Part shown: piece after piece, positions 45,775 through 56,429 of the stretch | Layout: every line of letters begins with the position of its first letter | How positions within the stretch are numbered: the first letter of the stretch is position 1 | From: Cepaea nemoralis | Taxonomy: Eukaryota > Mollusca > Gastropoda > Stylommatophora > Helicidae | NCBI GenBank assembly: GCA_014155875.1 | Contig: JACEFZ010018155.1 | Span: forward strand, 62,001 to 126,000 | Reading direction: 5' to 3' | Length of the DNA: 64,000 nt | Translations under genes and position numbers: made by a program | The notes under the pieces: model-generated | Database searches by the model: none | What the model saw: only the letters and a program-made list of their open reading frames with translations | What the model was told of the DNA's origin: nothing

Positions 45775-46050
45775 TTGAACCCAGCCATTGTCCACACACA
45801 TGCTACCACTTCTAGCACACTGGACTGATATTTGTGCGTGGATCGGCTTTCCCTGTTACCAGTGTCCCTTGCCATCAGGCAAACCGACACCGACTTCTGA
45901 GGTTCTTGTAATTTATGTCTCCAAGACAATGACGAGAAGTCAACATTTTAGTCCAGCTGACTGGTGTAAGGGTCGAACCCACTATCTCACCATCAGCACC
46001 TCAGAAGTTGGAGAGCGAGAGGTCAAATCCATTCAGCCGTACAGTATGAC
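45775..46050 (-). mobile_element. SINE family C, copy 3
   Basis: The body blocks are tgaggttcttgtaatttatg and gacgagaagtcaacatttta. It lies 60 bp upstream of IGBP1 exon 5, minus orientation. Confidence 0.75.
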
Positions 46051-46108
46051 TATGAATAAGTCAGAGTATAACTATTTACTTTGTAACTTGTTTGTGTTCA
46101 TTCCCCAG

Positions 46109-46247
46109 CCAACATTCTGATCTTAGTTTACAAGTTGCGCAGAGAAACAATAAAATTCAAAGATTCAAGGAGAAGAAAGCCATGGAGAAAAAGTTGACAG
46201 ATCTAAAGTCATACATGGATAAAGACCATGTGGATGAAGAAGTTAAG
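46109..46247 (+). CDS. IGBP1: IGBP1 exon 5, codons 156-202
   Basis: The first C completes the split codon of exon 4 (AG|C). The exon encodes SLQVAQ then RNNKIQRFKEKKAMEKKL and DLKSYMDKDHVDEEVK. The R-x-x-K-I-x-R-[FY]-K-x-K-K block is diagnostic for alpha4/Tap42. In structures of the mouse protein it lies in the helical domain that contacts PP2A catalytic subunits. It ends AAG|GTGAAA in phase 0. The acceptor cattccccag is strong. Intron 5 (8924 bp) follows. Confidence 0.95.
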
Positions 46248-46529
46248 GTGAAACATCTAAACTATTTGTGCTTCTTCTTGTCTTAGTCAGTTATATTAGC
46301 TCATCATATCCTAGTTATTATAATGACTCCCTGTGTCTTTTCTAAGAATCTTGGTTTGGAGCCAGTTGACAGTAAAACAGAAAACCGGTGGAGGCATCCC
46401 CAACTTAGTTTTAATTTCCGTTCAAGCCTGTATTTCCTGTGCCGAATCACGACCTGGTTAGATCCTAATATCCCTCTCCACAGATGTGAGGGTCAGTTAG
46501 GGTCTTGAACACCCTAGGTTTCTGAGTTG
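46248..46529. other. Unassigned start of IGBP1 intron 5
   Basis: No feature was recognised. Confidence 0.3.
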
Positions 46530-46641
46530 AGTCAAGAATTGACATCACAGCTCTCAGGACATTCCCATAGTGCTCTGTCCTCATCTTCAACAGCCAGCAA
46601 AGAGTCTCATTACTAATGGTACCGGTAGCAGTCTGATTATG
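46530..46641 (-). mobile_element. Repeat D fragment beside the 30-bp array
   Basis: On the minus strand it reads SNETLCWLLKMRTE and ends in an AVMSILDS-like segment, the same block as at 11833-11915. It joins the 30-bp minisatellite directly. Confidence 0.5.
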
Positions 46642-46943
46642 TGTCCAGTTGCCTTCCCTCAGTGTCCTGAATGTCCGGTTGCCTTCCCTCGGAGTCCTGA
46701 ATGTCCGGTTGCCTTCCCTCAGTGTCCTGAATGTCCAGTTGCCTTCCCTCGGAGTCCTGAATGTCCGGTTGCCTTCCCTCGGTGTCCTGAATGTCCGGTT
46801 GCCTTCCCTTGGAGTCCTGAATGTCCAGTTGCCTTCCCTCGGAGTCCTGAATGTCCGGTTGCCTTCCCTCGGTGTCCTGAATGTCCAGTTGCCTTCCCTT
46901 GGAGTCCTGAATGTCCAGTTGCCTTCCCTTGGAGTCCTGAGTA
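46641..46943. repeat. Minisatellite, 30-bp unit, about 10 copies
   Basis: The unit is tgtccggttgccttccctcg plus gagtcctgaa. Variants alternate (cggagt, cagtgt, cggtgt, ttggag; cggtt, cagtt). It is open on both strands as a 10-residue repeat. Confidence 0.96.
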
Positions 46944-47074
46944 TCAACCAGATCCTGTTGTCACTCCCTGCAGCAGCATTCTCTCCAGGCCGTGATGATC
47001 TACCTGTTGTTCCACAACATACACACGGTCCCAAAGGGTCCCGACCACATCTGCCTGATCATGCACCAATACCC
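46944..47074 (-). pseudogene. LINE sequence downstream of RNase H
   Basis: On the minus strand it continues the frame leaving the 51-bp array: LLGGVLVHDQADVVGTLWD then a coiled-type EQQVDHHGLERMLLQGV segment. The first part matches the fragment at 16755-16860, showing it is genuine LINE sequence rather than array. Confidence 0.65.
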
Positions 47075-48468
47075 CACCCAGTAGTACAGACCCAGCCAGT
47101 CTGTCCGTCGGCTCGTTTCCCATCACACCCAGTAGTACAGACCCAGCCAGTCTGTCCGTCGGCTCGTTTCCCATCACACCCAGTAGTACAGACCCAGCCA
47201 GTCTGTCCGTCGGCTCGTTTCCCACCACACCCAGTAGTACAGACCCAGCCAGTCTGTCCGTCGGCTCGTTTCCCACCACACCCAGTAGTACAGACCCAGC
47301 CAGTCTGTCCGTCGGCTCGTTTCCCACCACACCCAGTAGTACAGACCCAGCCAGTCTGTCCGTCGGCTCGTTTCCCACCCCACCCAGTAGTACAGGACCC
47401 AGCCAGTCTGTCCGTTGGCTCGTTTCCCACCACACCCAGTAGTACAGACCCAGCCAGTCTGTCCGTCGGCTCGTTTCCCACCACACCCAGTAGTACAGAC
47501 CCAGCCAGTAGTACAGTCCCAGCCAGTCTGTCCGTCGGCTCGTTTCCCACCACACCCAGTAGTACAGACCCAGCCAGTCTGTCCGTCGGCTCGTTTCCCA
47601 CCACACCCAGTGGTACAGACCCAGCCAGTCTGTCCGTCGGCTCGTTTCCCACCACACCCAGTGGTACAGACCCAGCCAGTCTGTCCGTCGGCTCGTTTCC
47701 CACCACACCCAGTAGTACAGACCCAGCCAGTCTGTCCGTCGGCTCGTTTTCCCATCACACCCAGTAGTACAGACCCAGCCAGTCTGTCCGTCGGCTCGTT
47801 TCCCACCACACCCAGTAGTACAGACCCAGCCAGTCTGTCCGTCGGCTCGTTTCCCACCACACCCAGTAGTACAGACCCAGCCAGTCTGTCCGTCGGCTCG
47901 TTTCCCACCACACCCAGTAGTACAGACCCAGCCAGTCTGTCCGTCGGCTCGTTTCCCACCCCACCCAGTAGTACAGACCCAGCCAGTCTGTCCGTTGGCT
48001 CGTTTCCCACCACACCCAGTAGTACAGACCCAGCCAGTCTGTCCGTCGGCTCGTTTCCACCCACACCCAGTAGTACAGACCCAGCCAGTAGTACAGTCCC
48101 AGCCAGTCTGTCCGTCGGCTCGTTTCCACCACACCCAGTAGTACAGACCCAGCCAGTCTGTCCGTCGGCTCGTTTCCCACCACACCCAGTGGTACAGACC
48201 CAGCCAGTCTGTCCGTCGGCTCGTTTCCCACCACACCCAGTGGTACAGACCCAGCCAGTCTGTCCGTCGGCTCGTTTCCCACCACACCCAGTAGTACAGA
48301 CCCAGCCAGTCTGTCCGTCGGCTCGTTTCCCACCACACCCAGTAGTACAGACCCAGCCAGTAGTACAGTCCCAGCCAGTCTGTCCGTCAGCTCGTTTCCC
48401 ACCACACCCAGTAGTACAGACCCAGCCAGTCTGTCCGTCGGCTCGTTTCCCACCACACCAGCGTGTCC
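47075..48468. repeat. Minisatellite, 51-bp unit, about 27 copies, derived from a LINE RNase H segment
   Basis: On the plus strand the unit contains acccagtagtacagacccag, ccagtctgtccgtcggctcg and tttcccaccac. On the minus strand it encodes a 17-residue unit with VGNEPTDRLAGSVLLG. Three units carry an extra 15 bp (near 47505, 48090, 48360). A few units have single-base indels that move the frame. The flanks continue the same LINE protein on both sides. Confidence 0.96.
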
Positions 48469-48960
48469 TGGGGTAAACAATTCAACAGATGCTCTCTATT
48501 TTGTGTTTTTGAGTGGAAGCCTGTCACTCTACCCGAAGCATGCATGTTTTCACCTTTCTCATCATACTTTGTGAATCCATTACAGTCACAACATGCGCGT
48601 GCTGTTTGTCTTCCAGCCAGAGGACTGCCTCCACCTCCATTTTCAGACTAGATGTTGTGGTATCATATGCCAGGCTCTCCTGCACCAAACACCATCCACC
48701 AACATTCACCACAATCCTCCAGGCACTTCTTTCATCTCTTAGCACAGAACCATCCATGTAGATGATTACATCACCTAGTTGTGAGGAAAACACCTGTGTC
48801 GGTTTCCGTAAAGACGGTACATCGCTATCAGGTCAAGAGAAGTACAGCTTGTTTACGCAAGTGACTCCAATAGATGCTAGCCCACTTCAGGTCTCAGCCT
48901 CAAGAGTTCACACTGAATCTCCCAGAGGATCACCTAGCCAGTCATCTGTTTTCACCTTCT
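48469..48960 (-). pseudogene. LINE RNase H domain (I/Nimb-like), upstream part
   Basis: The minus strand reads SSQLGDVIIYMDGSVLRDER (RNase H first catalytic Asp, in YMDGS), then TTTSSLKMEVEAVLWLED (catalytic Glu region), then VVTVMDSQSMMRKVKT (catalytic Asp). After a frame change comes PGHAGVVGNEPTDRLAG, which enters the 51-bp array. The frame change and stops show a dead copy. Confidence 0.85.
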
Positions 48961-49104
48961 TCTGTGGTTTGCTTGCAATTTTTCTATATCAGCAGTGTTG
49001 TCTCTTGTATAAAGTCTTATCCAGTAGTTAATTCATCTGCTCTACTCTAGCTGTTACTTTACATTACAGTTGTAGGTTCCTAACAGTTATTATTATTTAA
49101 CACC

Positions 49105-49545
49105 ATCCAGTTCCAGATGTATGGATGTGAAGCGTGGACAATGAGCAGACAAGTTGAAAAACATCTGATGGCTGTGGAAATATGGTTTCTGAGGAAAATG
49201 CAAAGAATACCATGGACAGACAGAAAAACAAATGAACAGGTCCTACAAGAAACAAATGAAGATCGTAAACTGATTAGAGTCATTAGACGTAGACAGTCAA
49301 TATTTTTTGGACATGTTATAAGAAGAAATGAATTGGAGAACTTGGTGACGTTTGGCAAGATCAAAGGGATGAGACCAAGTGGAAGACCGAGAATTAAATA
49401 CCTGGATGGCTTGGCCACATGGCATGGTCAAGACAGGAATACAGAACTGATTCACGACTCTGGTGATCGAGTGAGATGGCAAAACATGACTGCCCTTGCT
49501 TATCAGCATGGCACATGATTGATTGATTGATTGAGTTCCAGATTC
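49105..49545 (+). pseudogene. LINE family 1 RT C-terminal fragment, well preserved
   Basis: The open frame reads YGCEAWTMSRQVEKHLMA, WFLRKMQRIPWTDRKTNEQV, FFGHVIRRNELENLVTFGK, GRPRIKYLDGLATWHG and stops at the family tail (TGATTGATTGATTG). It is the best family 1 C-terminus in the window and the reference for the decayed tails. Confidence 0.88.
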
Positions 49546-49589
49546 GCTGTAAAGTAGCAAAAGCCTACAAAAGGAAGAGTTTATAATGC

Positions 49590-49793
49590 TTGCTTGCTTG
49601 TGTTCGTTGGCTTGAGCTCCAACGCAAAGTCCTGTATGTCGGATGAAGACATCCTGTTGTCCAACTCAGTGTGATGTCATACAGGACCTGAGGTTTGCGT
49701 GAGTATCCGTTGTCCCATGTCTGGCTTATTGGTGTGCAGACTGGTGGTTCCTCACCGTACAGGCAGACACTCTCCGACTTCGGAGGAAGAGAG
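49590..49793 (-). mobile_element. Repeat D, truncated copy with target duplication
   Basis: It begins with a (GCTT)n run, the reverse of the D tail, and contains the tgtgatgtcatacaggacct block. The flanks gtttataatg and gtgtataatg form an imperfect 10-bp target duplication. Confidence 0.75.
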
Positions 49794-49824
49794 AGTGTAT
49801 AATGACAAGGTGGTTCAGCATTTA

Positions 49825-50530
49825 CGAGGGGGCTTCAAATGAAAACCTTAAAAGTGTGACAGAAATTACAATACCATGCCATTGTCTTGTAACCTGTTAA
49901 TATTGTTGCTTAGTTTAGTTTAGTCGATGGATCAACATCACGGCACACGGGTGCAACCCATAAGTGCTCCGTTCTCCTCCTAACTCAAATGTGAGTCTGG
50001 AGAAACTCAGCTCAGTGCACGAACTCTGTAGCACACGGTAGGATCCTGAAAATACTTGGGTTGTACTGTTGTTAAAGATGTCAAGGGTGTTAAGCACATT
50101 AAATCATGATGCAGATGAGCACAATGATGTCATAAGGGCAGTTTAAAGATGGCTGCCCCGCTTTTGACATGCACCAAAGAGGAGCAGCGTTCTATTAACC
50201 GTTTTTTGATCAGTGAAGGGGTGAAACCTAAAGAAATTTATCAGCGAATAAAAGTATGGTGATGCATGCCTATCAATACAGAAAGTGTATGTGTGGAGTA
50301 GGAAGTTTCAAAACTTTTTGATCTAATGAAGAGGTATAGCAGGTGGTGCATGAGTGGTTACACACGCGTCCAAGATAATTGTTTTCTGCAGGAATCCAAG
50401 CACTTTATTGGCGCTACAGGACTTGCATTGAACATGGTGGTGATTACATCGAATAATGGCACATTTGTTCTTGACTTTTTCAGAATATGCTCACATACAA
50501 AAACAAAGGTTTTCATTTTAAATCTCCTCG
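49825..50530 (+). mobile_element. Internally deleted mariner element with TIRs and TA duplication
   Basis: The ends are inverted repeats: CGAGGGGGCTTCAAATGAAA at the left, and CGAGGAGATTTAAAATGAAA at the right read on the minus strand. Each is flanked by TA (49823-49824, 50531-50532). The 706-bp length is about half of an intact mariner. The interior retains both ends of a transposase gene (50149-50450). Confidence 0.85.
50149..50450 (+). pseudogene. Mariner transposase remnant, N-terminal HTH joined to the C-terminus
   Basis: From ATG 50149 the frame reads TKEEQRSINRFLISEGVKPK then EIYQRIKVW and a stop: the first helix-turn-helix of mariner transposases (HTH_48 type, also present in SETMAR). 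After a deletion of the catalytic core, another frame near 50390-50450 gives GIQALYWRYRTCIEHGGDYI, matching the transposase C-terminus. The catalytic D,D residues are missing, so it cannot be active. Confidence 0.75.
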
Positions 50531-51214
50531 TAGAATGCAGATCTCAGAAATTTTGAGAGATAGGTAACCAGAGGACAGGGGTAACTGATAAAGCAATTTA
50601 TGTCTGCTGGTGGGAGCCTGGCGGCTATCATGCTTGCCTACTTCCTGGTGGTCATATATTCAGATTCCAATTCCAATTCCAATTTTCCAAAAAAAAAATT
50701 CCAAATTCGGTCTCATCTAACCTGCTTCCCCAGCGATGGTTATTGTTGAGAGCCGTGGTTTTTGTGGGTTTTTAGCCTTGTTTCTTGTCTTGTGTGCTCT
50801 TACGAGTGAGTCCTCCCTTGGACCGGTTACATAAGCGTTTGTGTCTGTGACGTCAGCTGGGGGGTTGGTTGGCGGCTATCCTTTGTGCCCGTCTCTTCTT
50901 GTGGTTTTCTTTGTTGGTGCAGGCTCCTGGCTCATCTGGCTTGGCTGGGTGCAGTCCTTATAAGGACTCTTTCTTTGCCCACTCTTTGCATGGTAGTTGA
51001 GCTTTCCTTGCCTGTTTTTCGCAATAAGCTAGGAAGGGATTTTCTTTTTCGTCTGTGCTTCAGTTGTCTTCTGGTGTGACGGAGAGCTCCTCTAGGCTAA
51101 AATAATGTACCTGGCAGGATACTGATTTCACCTCGAGTTGCTGTTCAGATTCAAAAAGGTCATGTTTTAATAGACTTGCTTCCCAGATCGACCCAGCCAA
51201 AAATGGGAACCAGA
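50531..51214. other. Unassigned part of IGBP1 intron 5
   Basis: It includes a short (ATTCC)n run near 50655-50690. Nothing else was recognised. Confidence 0.35.
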
Positions 51215-54200
51215 AGATGTCCTGGGAAGTGGAAATGGTTGGCAGGACATGAACCACATGACCCATCTGGGAAGTGGAAGTGGTTGGTGCGACATAAACC
51301 ACATGACCCACCTGGGAAGTGGCAGTGGTTGGTGCAACATAAACCACATGACTCACCTGGGAAGTGGCAGTGGTTGGCGGGACTTGAACCACATGACCCA
51401 CCTGGGAAGTGGAAGTGGTTGGCAGGACATGAACCACATGACCCATCTGGGAAGTGGAAATGGTTGGCGGGACATGAACCACATGACCCACCTGGGAAGT
51501 GGCAGTGGTTGGCGGGACTTGAACCATATGACCCATCTGGGAAGTGGAAATGGTTGGCGGGACATGAACCACATGACCCACCTGGGAAGTGGCAGTGGTT
51601 GGTGCGACATGAACCACATGACCCATCTGGGAAGTGGTTGGCGGGACTTGAACCTCATGACCCATCTGGGAAGTGGAAGTGGTTGGCGGGACATGAACCA
51701 CATGACCCATCTGGGAAGTGGAAGTGGTTGGCGGGACATGAACCACATGACCCATCTGGGAAGTGGAAGTAGTTGGCAGGGCATGACCCACATGACCCAT
51801 CTGGGAAGTGGAAGTGATTGGCGGGACATGAACCACATGACCCATCTGGGAAGTGGAAGTGGTTGGCGGGACATGAACCACATGACCCATCTGGGAAGTG
51901 GAAGTGGTTGGTGGGACATGAACCACATGACCCATCTGGGAAGTGGAAGTGATTGGCGGGACATGAACCACATGACCCATCTGGGAAGTGGAAGTAGTTG
52001 GCAGGGCATGACCCACATGACCCATCTGGGAAGTGGAAGTGGTTGGCGGGACATGAACCACATGACCCATCTGGGAAGTGGAAGTGGTTGGCGGGACATG
52101 AACCACATGACCCATCTGGGAAGTGGAAGTGATTGGCGGGACATGAACCACATGACCCATCTGGGAAGTGGAAGTGGTTGGCGGGACATGAACCACATGA
52201 CCCATCTGGGAAGTGGAAGTGGTTGGCGGGACATGAACCACATGACCCATCTGGGAAGTGGAAGTGATTGGTGGGACATGAACCACATGACCCATCTGGG
52301 AAGTGGTAAGTGAGTTGGCGGGACATGAACCACATGACCCATCTGGGAAGTGGAAGTGGTTGGTGGGACATGACCCATCTGGCAAGTGGAAGTGGTTGGT
52401 GGGACATGACCCATCTGGGAAGTGGAAGTGGTTGGTGGGACATGACCCATCTGGGAAGTGGAAGTGGTTGGTGGGACATGATCCATCTGGGAAGTGGAAG
52501 TGGTTGGTGGGACATGACCCATCTGGGAAGTGGAAGTGGTTGGTGGGACATGACCCATCTGGGAAGTGGAAGTGGTTGGTGGGACATGACCCATCTGGGA
52601 AGTGGCAGTGGTTGGTGGGACATGAACCACATGACCCATCTGGGAAGTGGAAGTGGTTGGCGGGACATGAACCACATGACCCATCTGGGAAGTGGAAGTG
52701 GTTGGTGGGACATGACCCATCTGGGAAGTGGCAGTGGTTGGTGGGACATGAACCACATGACCCATCTGGGAAGTGGAAGTGGTTGGCGGGACATGAACCA
52801 CATGACCCATCTGGGAAGTAGAAGTGGTTGGCGGGACATGAACCACATGACCCATCTGGGAAGTGGAAGTAGTTGGCAGGGCATGACCCACATGACCCAT
52901 CTGGGAAGTGGAAGTGATTGGCGGGACATGAACCACATGACCCATCTGGGAAGTGGAAGTGGTTGGTGGGACATGACCCATCTGGGAAGTGGCAGTGGTT
53001 GGTGGGACATGAACCACATGACCCATCTGGGAAGTGGAAGTGGTTGGCGGGACATGAACCACATGACCCATCTGGGAAGTAGAAGTGGTTGGCGGGACAT
53101 GAACCACATGACCCATCTGGGAAGTGGAAGTAGTTGGCAGGGCATGACCCACTATGACCCATCTGGGAAGTGGAAGTGATTGGCGGGACATGAACCACAT
53201 GACCCATCTGGGAAGTGGAAGTGGTTGGCGGGACATGAACCACATGACCCATCTGGGAAGTGGAAGTAGTTGGCAGGGCATGACCCACATGACCCATCTG
53301 GGAAGTCTAAGTGATTGGCGGGACATGAACCACATGACCCATCTGGGAAGTGGCAGTGGTTAGCGGGACATGAACCACATGACCCATCTGGGAAGTGGAA
53401 GTAGTTGGTGCGACATGACCCACATGACCCATCTGGGAAGTGGAAGTGGTTGGTGGGACATGACCCATCTGGGAAGTGGAAGTGGTTGGTGGGACATGAC
53501 CCATCTGGGAAGTGGAAGTGGTTGGTGGGACATGACCCATCTGGGAAGTGGCAGTGGTTGGTGGGACATGACCCATCTGGGAAGTGGAAGTGGTTGGTGG
53601 GACATGACCCATCTGGGAAGTGGAAGTTGTTGCTGGGACATGACCCATCTGGGAAGTGGCAGTGGTTGGCGGGACATGAACCACATGACCCATCTGGGAA
53701 GTGGAAGTGGTTGGTGCGACATGAACCACATGACCCATCTGGGAAGTGGAAGTAGTTGGCAGGGCATGACCCACATGACCCATCTGGGAAGTGGAAGTGG
53801 TTGGTGTGATATGAACCACATGACCCATCTGGGAAGTGGCAGTGGTTGGTGTGACATGAACCACATGACCCATCTGGGAAGTGGAAGTGATTGGCGGGAC
53901 ATGAACCACATGACCCATCTGGGAAGTGGAAGTGGTTGGTGGGACATGAACCACATGACCCATCTGGGAAGTGGAAGTAGTTGGCAGGGCATGACCCACA
54001 TGACCCATCTGGGAAGTGGTTGGTGGGACATGACCCATCTGGGAAGTGGAAGTGGTTGGTGGGACATGACCCATCTGGGAAGTGGCAGTGGTTGGCGGGA
54101 CATGAACCACATGACCCATCTGGGAAGTGGAAGTAGTTGGCAGGGCATGACCCACATGACCCATCTGGGAAGTGGAAGTGGTTGGTGGGACATGACCCAT

Positions 54201-54632
54201 CTGGGAAGTGGAAGTGGTTGGTGGGACATGACCCATCTGGGAAGTGGAAGTGGTTGGCGGGACATGAACCACATGACCCATCTGGGAAGTGGAAGTGGTT
54301 GGTGGGACATGAACCACATGACCCATCTGGGAAGTGGAAGTGGTTGGTGTTACATGAACCACATGACCCATCTGGGAAGTGGAAGTAGTTGGCAGGGCAT
54401 GACCCACATGACCCATCTGGGAAGTGGAAGTGGTTGGTGGGACATGACCCATCTGGGAAGTGGAAGTGGTTGGTGTGACATGAACCACTGACCCATCTGG
54501 GAAGTGGAAGTAGTTGGCAGGGCATGACCCACATGACCCATCTGGGAAGTGGCAGTGGTTGGTGCGACATGAACCACATGACCCATCTGGGAAGTGGAAG
54601 TGGTTGGCGGGACATGAACCACATGACCCATC
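51215..54632. repeat. Minisatellite, mixed 45-bp and 36-bp units, roughly 80 copies
   Basis: The long unit is ccatctgggaagtggaagtg, gttggcggga, catgaaccac, atgac. The short unit lacks a 9-base segment (gaaccacat-type). Short units cluster at 52360-52610 and 53450-53650. Composite blocks are repeated (52610-52900 against 52980-53150). Both lengths are divisible by three, so frames of up to 745 codons stay open on both strands; no codon signal suggests a protein. Confidence 0.97.
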
Positions 54633-54704
54633 AAGAGCTGATTGGCCAGTAGAATTATGGGACAGCGCTATATTCCCACAATACCTCAGGGAGTGTGCAA
54701 GTGT

Positions 54705-55138
54705 CTTTGTGTACTTTGTGTGTGTACAATCATACATGTGACAGTTGCGCTTGATGATCCAATTGTTATGAATGTTTGGTGTACAAGCAATACTTCTTTA
54801 TACTTTGTGTACAATCATACATGTGAAAGTTGTGCTTGATGATCCAATTTTTATGAATGTTTGGTGTACAAGCAATACTTCTTTATACTTTTTGTACAAT
54901 CATACATTTGACAGTTGCGCTGGGTGATCCAGTTTTTATGAATGATTGATGTATAAGCAAGACTTACTTTGTACTTTGTGTACAATCATACATGTGAAAG
55001 TTGTGCTTGATGATCCAGTTTTTATAAATGATTGGTGTACTAGCAAGACTTCTTTATACTTTTTGTACAATCATGCATGTGAAAGTTGTGCTTGATGATC
55101 CAGTTTTTATGAATGATTGGTGTACAAGGTAGACTTGT
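54705..55138. repeat. Tandem repeat, about 85-bp unit, five copies
   Basis: The landmark tgtacaatcatacatgtgaa recurs about every 85 bp (near 54722, 54808, 54893, 54979, 55065). It ends only about 30 bp before IGBP1 exon 6. Confidence 0.93.
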
Positions 55139-55171
55139 TTTACGATGCCAGACAAATCCATGTTCCCACAG

Positions 55172-55339
55172 AGAGAGTTCTACTTGACCCTGCTGAAGCA
55201 CTGGGCCAGTAAAGCTGTTGATGAAGTGGACAGCTGTAATCTCGAGCTGCAGATGCTCAAGCATCGGGAGGAGATGAGCAAAAATGGTCATGCCAGCCGG
55301 TCAAATATATCCAGTAATAATGCCGCTGGCAAAGCCAAG
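55172..55339 (+). CDS. IGBP1: IGBP1 exon 6, codons 203-258
   Basis: The exon starts after tgttcccacag in phase 0 and reads REFYLTLLKHWASKAVDEVD then LELQMLKHREEM and a Ser/Asn-rich linker. This is the last helix of the N-terminal alpha4 domain (family pattern R-x-[FY]-Y-x-x-x-L-x-x-W) followed by the flexible linker. It ends AAG|GTAGGT in phase 0. The remaining C-terminal region (with the conserved K-P-F-I-L-T-R and Y-P-S-x-P-T motifs in relatives) was not found before 64000, so at least one further exon lies to the right. Confidence 0.94.
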
Positions 55340-55489
55340 GTAGGTTTTTTAATGTTACACTGTCATGGTGATATCGTCGTCATGTGTCATGCCTATAAAC
55401 ACGAGCAGTTATAGTTAGCCATCTCTTACTGTCAGCAGTCTCGGACCAGAGTTTTATTTTTCTTTGTGCTTGCTCGCTTTAAACTCAAG

Positions 55490-55925
55490 TGTAGTCCATA
55501 CACACTACTTCACGAGACTGAATTTTGCATGTGGATTAGCTTTCCCCATTACCAGTGTCCCTCACCAACAGGTGAACCCACTCTTCTTCTTCTCCTTTTG
55601 TTCGCTTCAAATATGTCTATAACTGCAATGTTGTCTCTTGTATGAATTTAACCATCTTTTTTAGGTCACTCAGCGGTCCATAGAGTTTATCTTCCACTGT
55701 CGTCTCTCTAGGCCAGAAGGTTTGCCTAGATATGTAATTAAAACTGTGCCTGAACCCACTCTGACTTCAGAGGCACTTTTAATTTACGTCCCCAAGTCAA
55801 GGACGAGAAGTCAACATTTTAGTCCAACTCTCCAGTGTTGGGGTTGAACCCCTTACCTCAGCATTAGCACACTGGATGCTTAAGAACATGCATTCTTGTC
55901 CATTCAGCCATGCTGACCTGCGATC
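55490..55925 (-). mobile_element. SINE family C, copy 4, with an internal insertion
   Basis: The body (ctgaattttgcatgtggatt) is interrupted at about 55581-55745 by unrelated sequence, then continues (gaggcacttttaatttacgt, gacgagaagtcaacatttta). It ends in the minus-strand tRNA-like head with a GGTTCAACCCC-type B box. Confidence 0.65.
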
Positions 55926-56159
55926 AGAGTTATGTTCTTGTTCTGATTACGCTATGGTCAAATTTCTCTAACCGGTTTACGATTTTCATCTGTCTTCAAG
56001 GACTGTCTCGTTTGTTTTTCTGTCTGTCCAGGGTATTTGTATTTTCCTCAGAAATCACTTTTCCACAACCAATAGATTAATGCCAACCCTCCTTAGTTGC
56101 CCCATACACCATGCATGGTGGGTTACAGTGTTACTGTTTATGCTTCCCTTTTAGGCACT

Positions 56160-56345
56160 GGTAATATACAGCGTACACTGGGGAACTTGGTGACAGCTGG
56201 CAAGATAGGGGGGGACAAGAAGAAGGGGAAGGCAGAGAAGTAAATATCAGGATGGCTTGCCATGTGGCATGGTTGAGATAAGAACACAGAGCTGATCCAC
56301 AACTTTTGTGATCGTGTGAGATGGTGAGACATGGCCACCTACACT
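56160..56345 (+). mobile_element. LINE family 1 tail, decayed
   Basis: It contains ggggaacttggtgacagctg, tatcaggatggcttgccatg and agctgatccacaacttttgt, in family 1 order. Confidence 0.7.
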
Positions 56346-56429
56346 GATGATATTTACTGATTTTTTACATCAGCTGGTGATGGTTCATTTTGGGTTTTTC
56401 AAAAGACATAATTGTCTGGAAAAGATAAC

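Noticed and set aside
44124..45929. Open frames of 430-600 codons rich in Asn/His/Lys or Cys/Gly/Tyr/Leu
   Set aside because: Pure translation of the 21-bp array in all frames, inside IGBP1 intron 4.
51060..54737. Cys/Ser/His-rich and Trp/Gly-rich frames of up to 745 codons
   Set aside because: Translation of the 45/36-bp array on both strands. No start context, domain or splice signal supports a gene.
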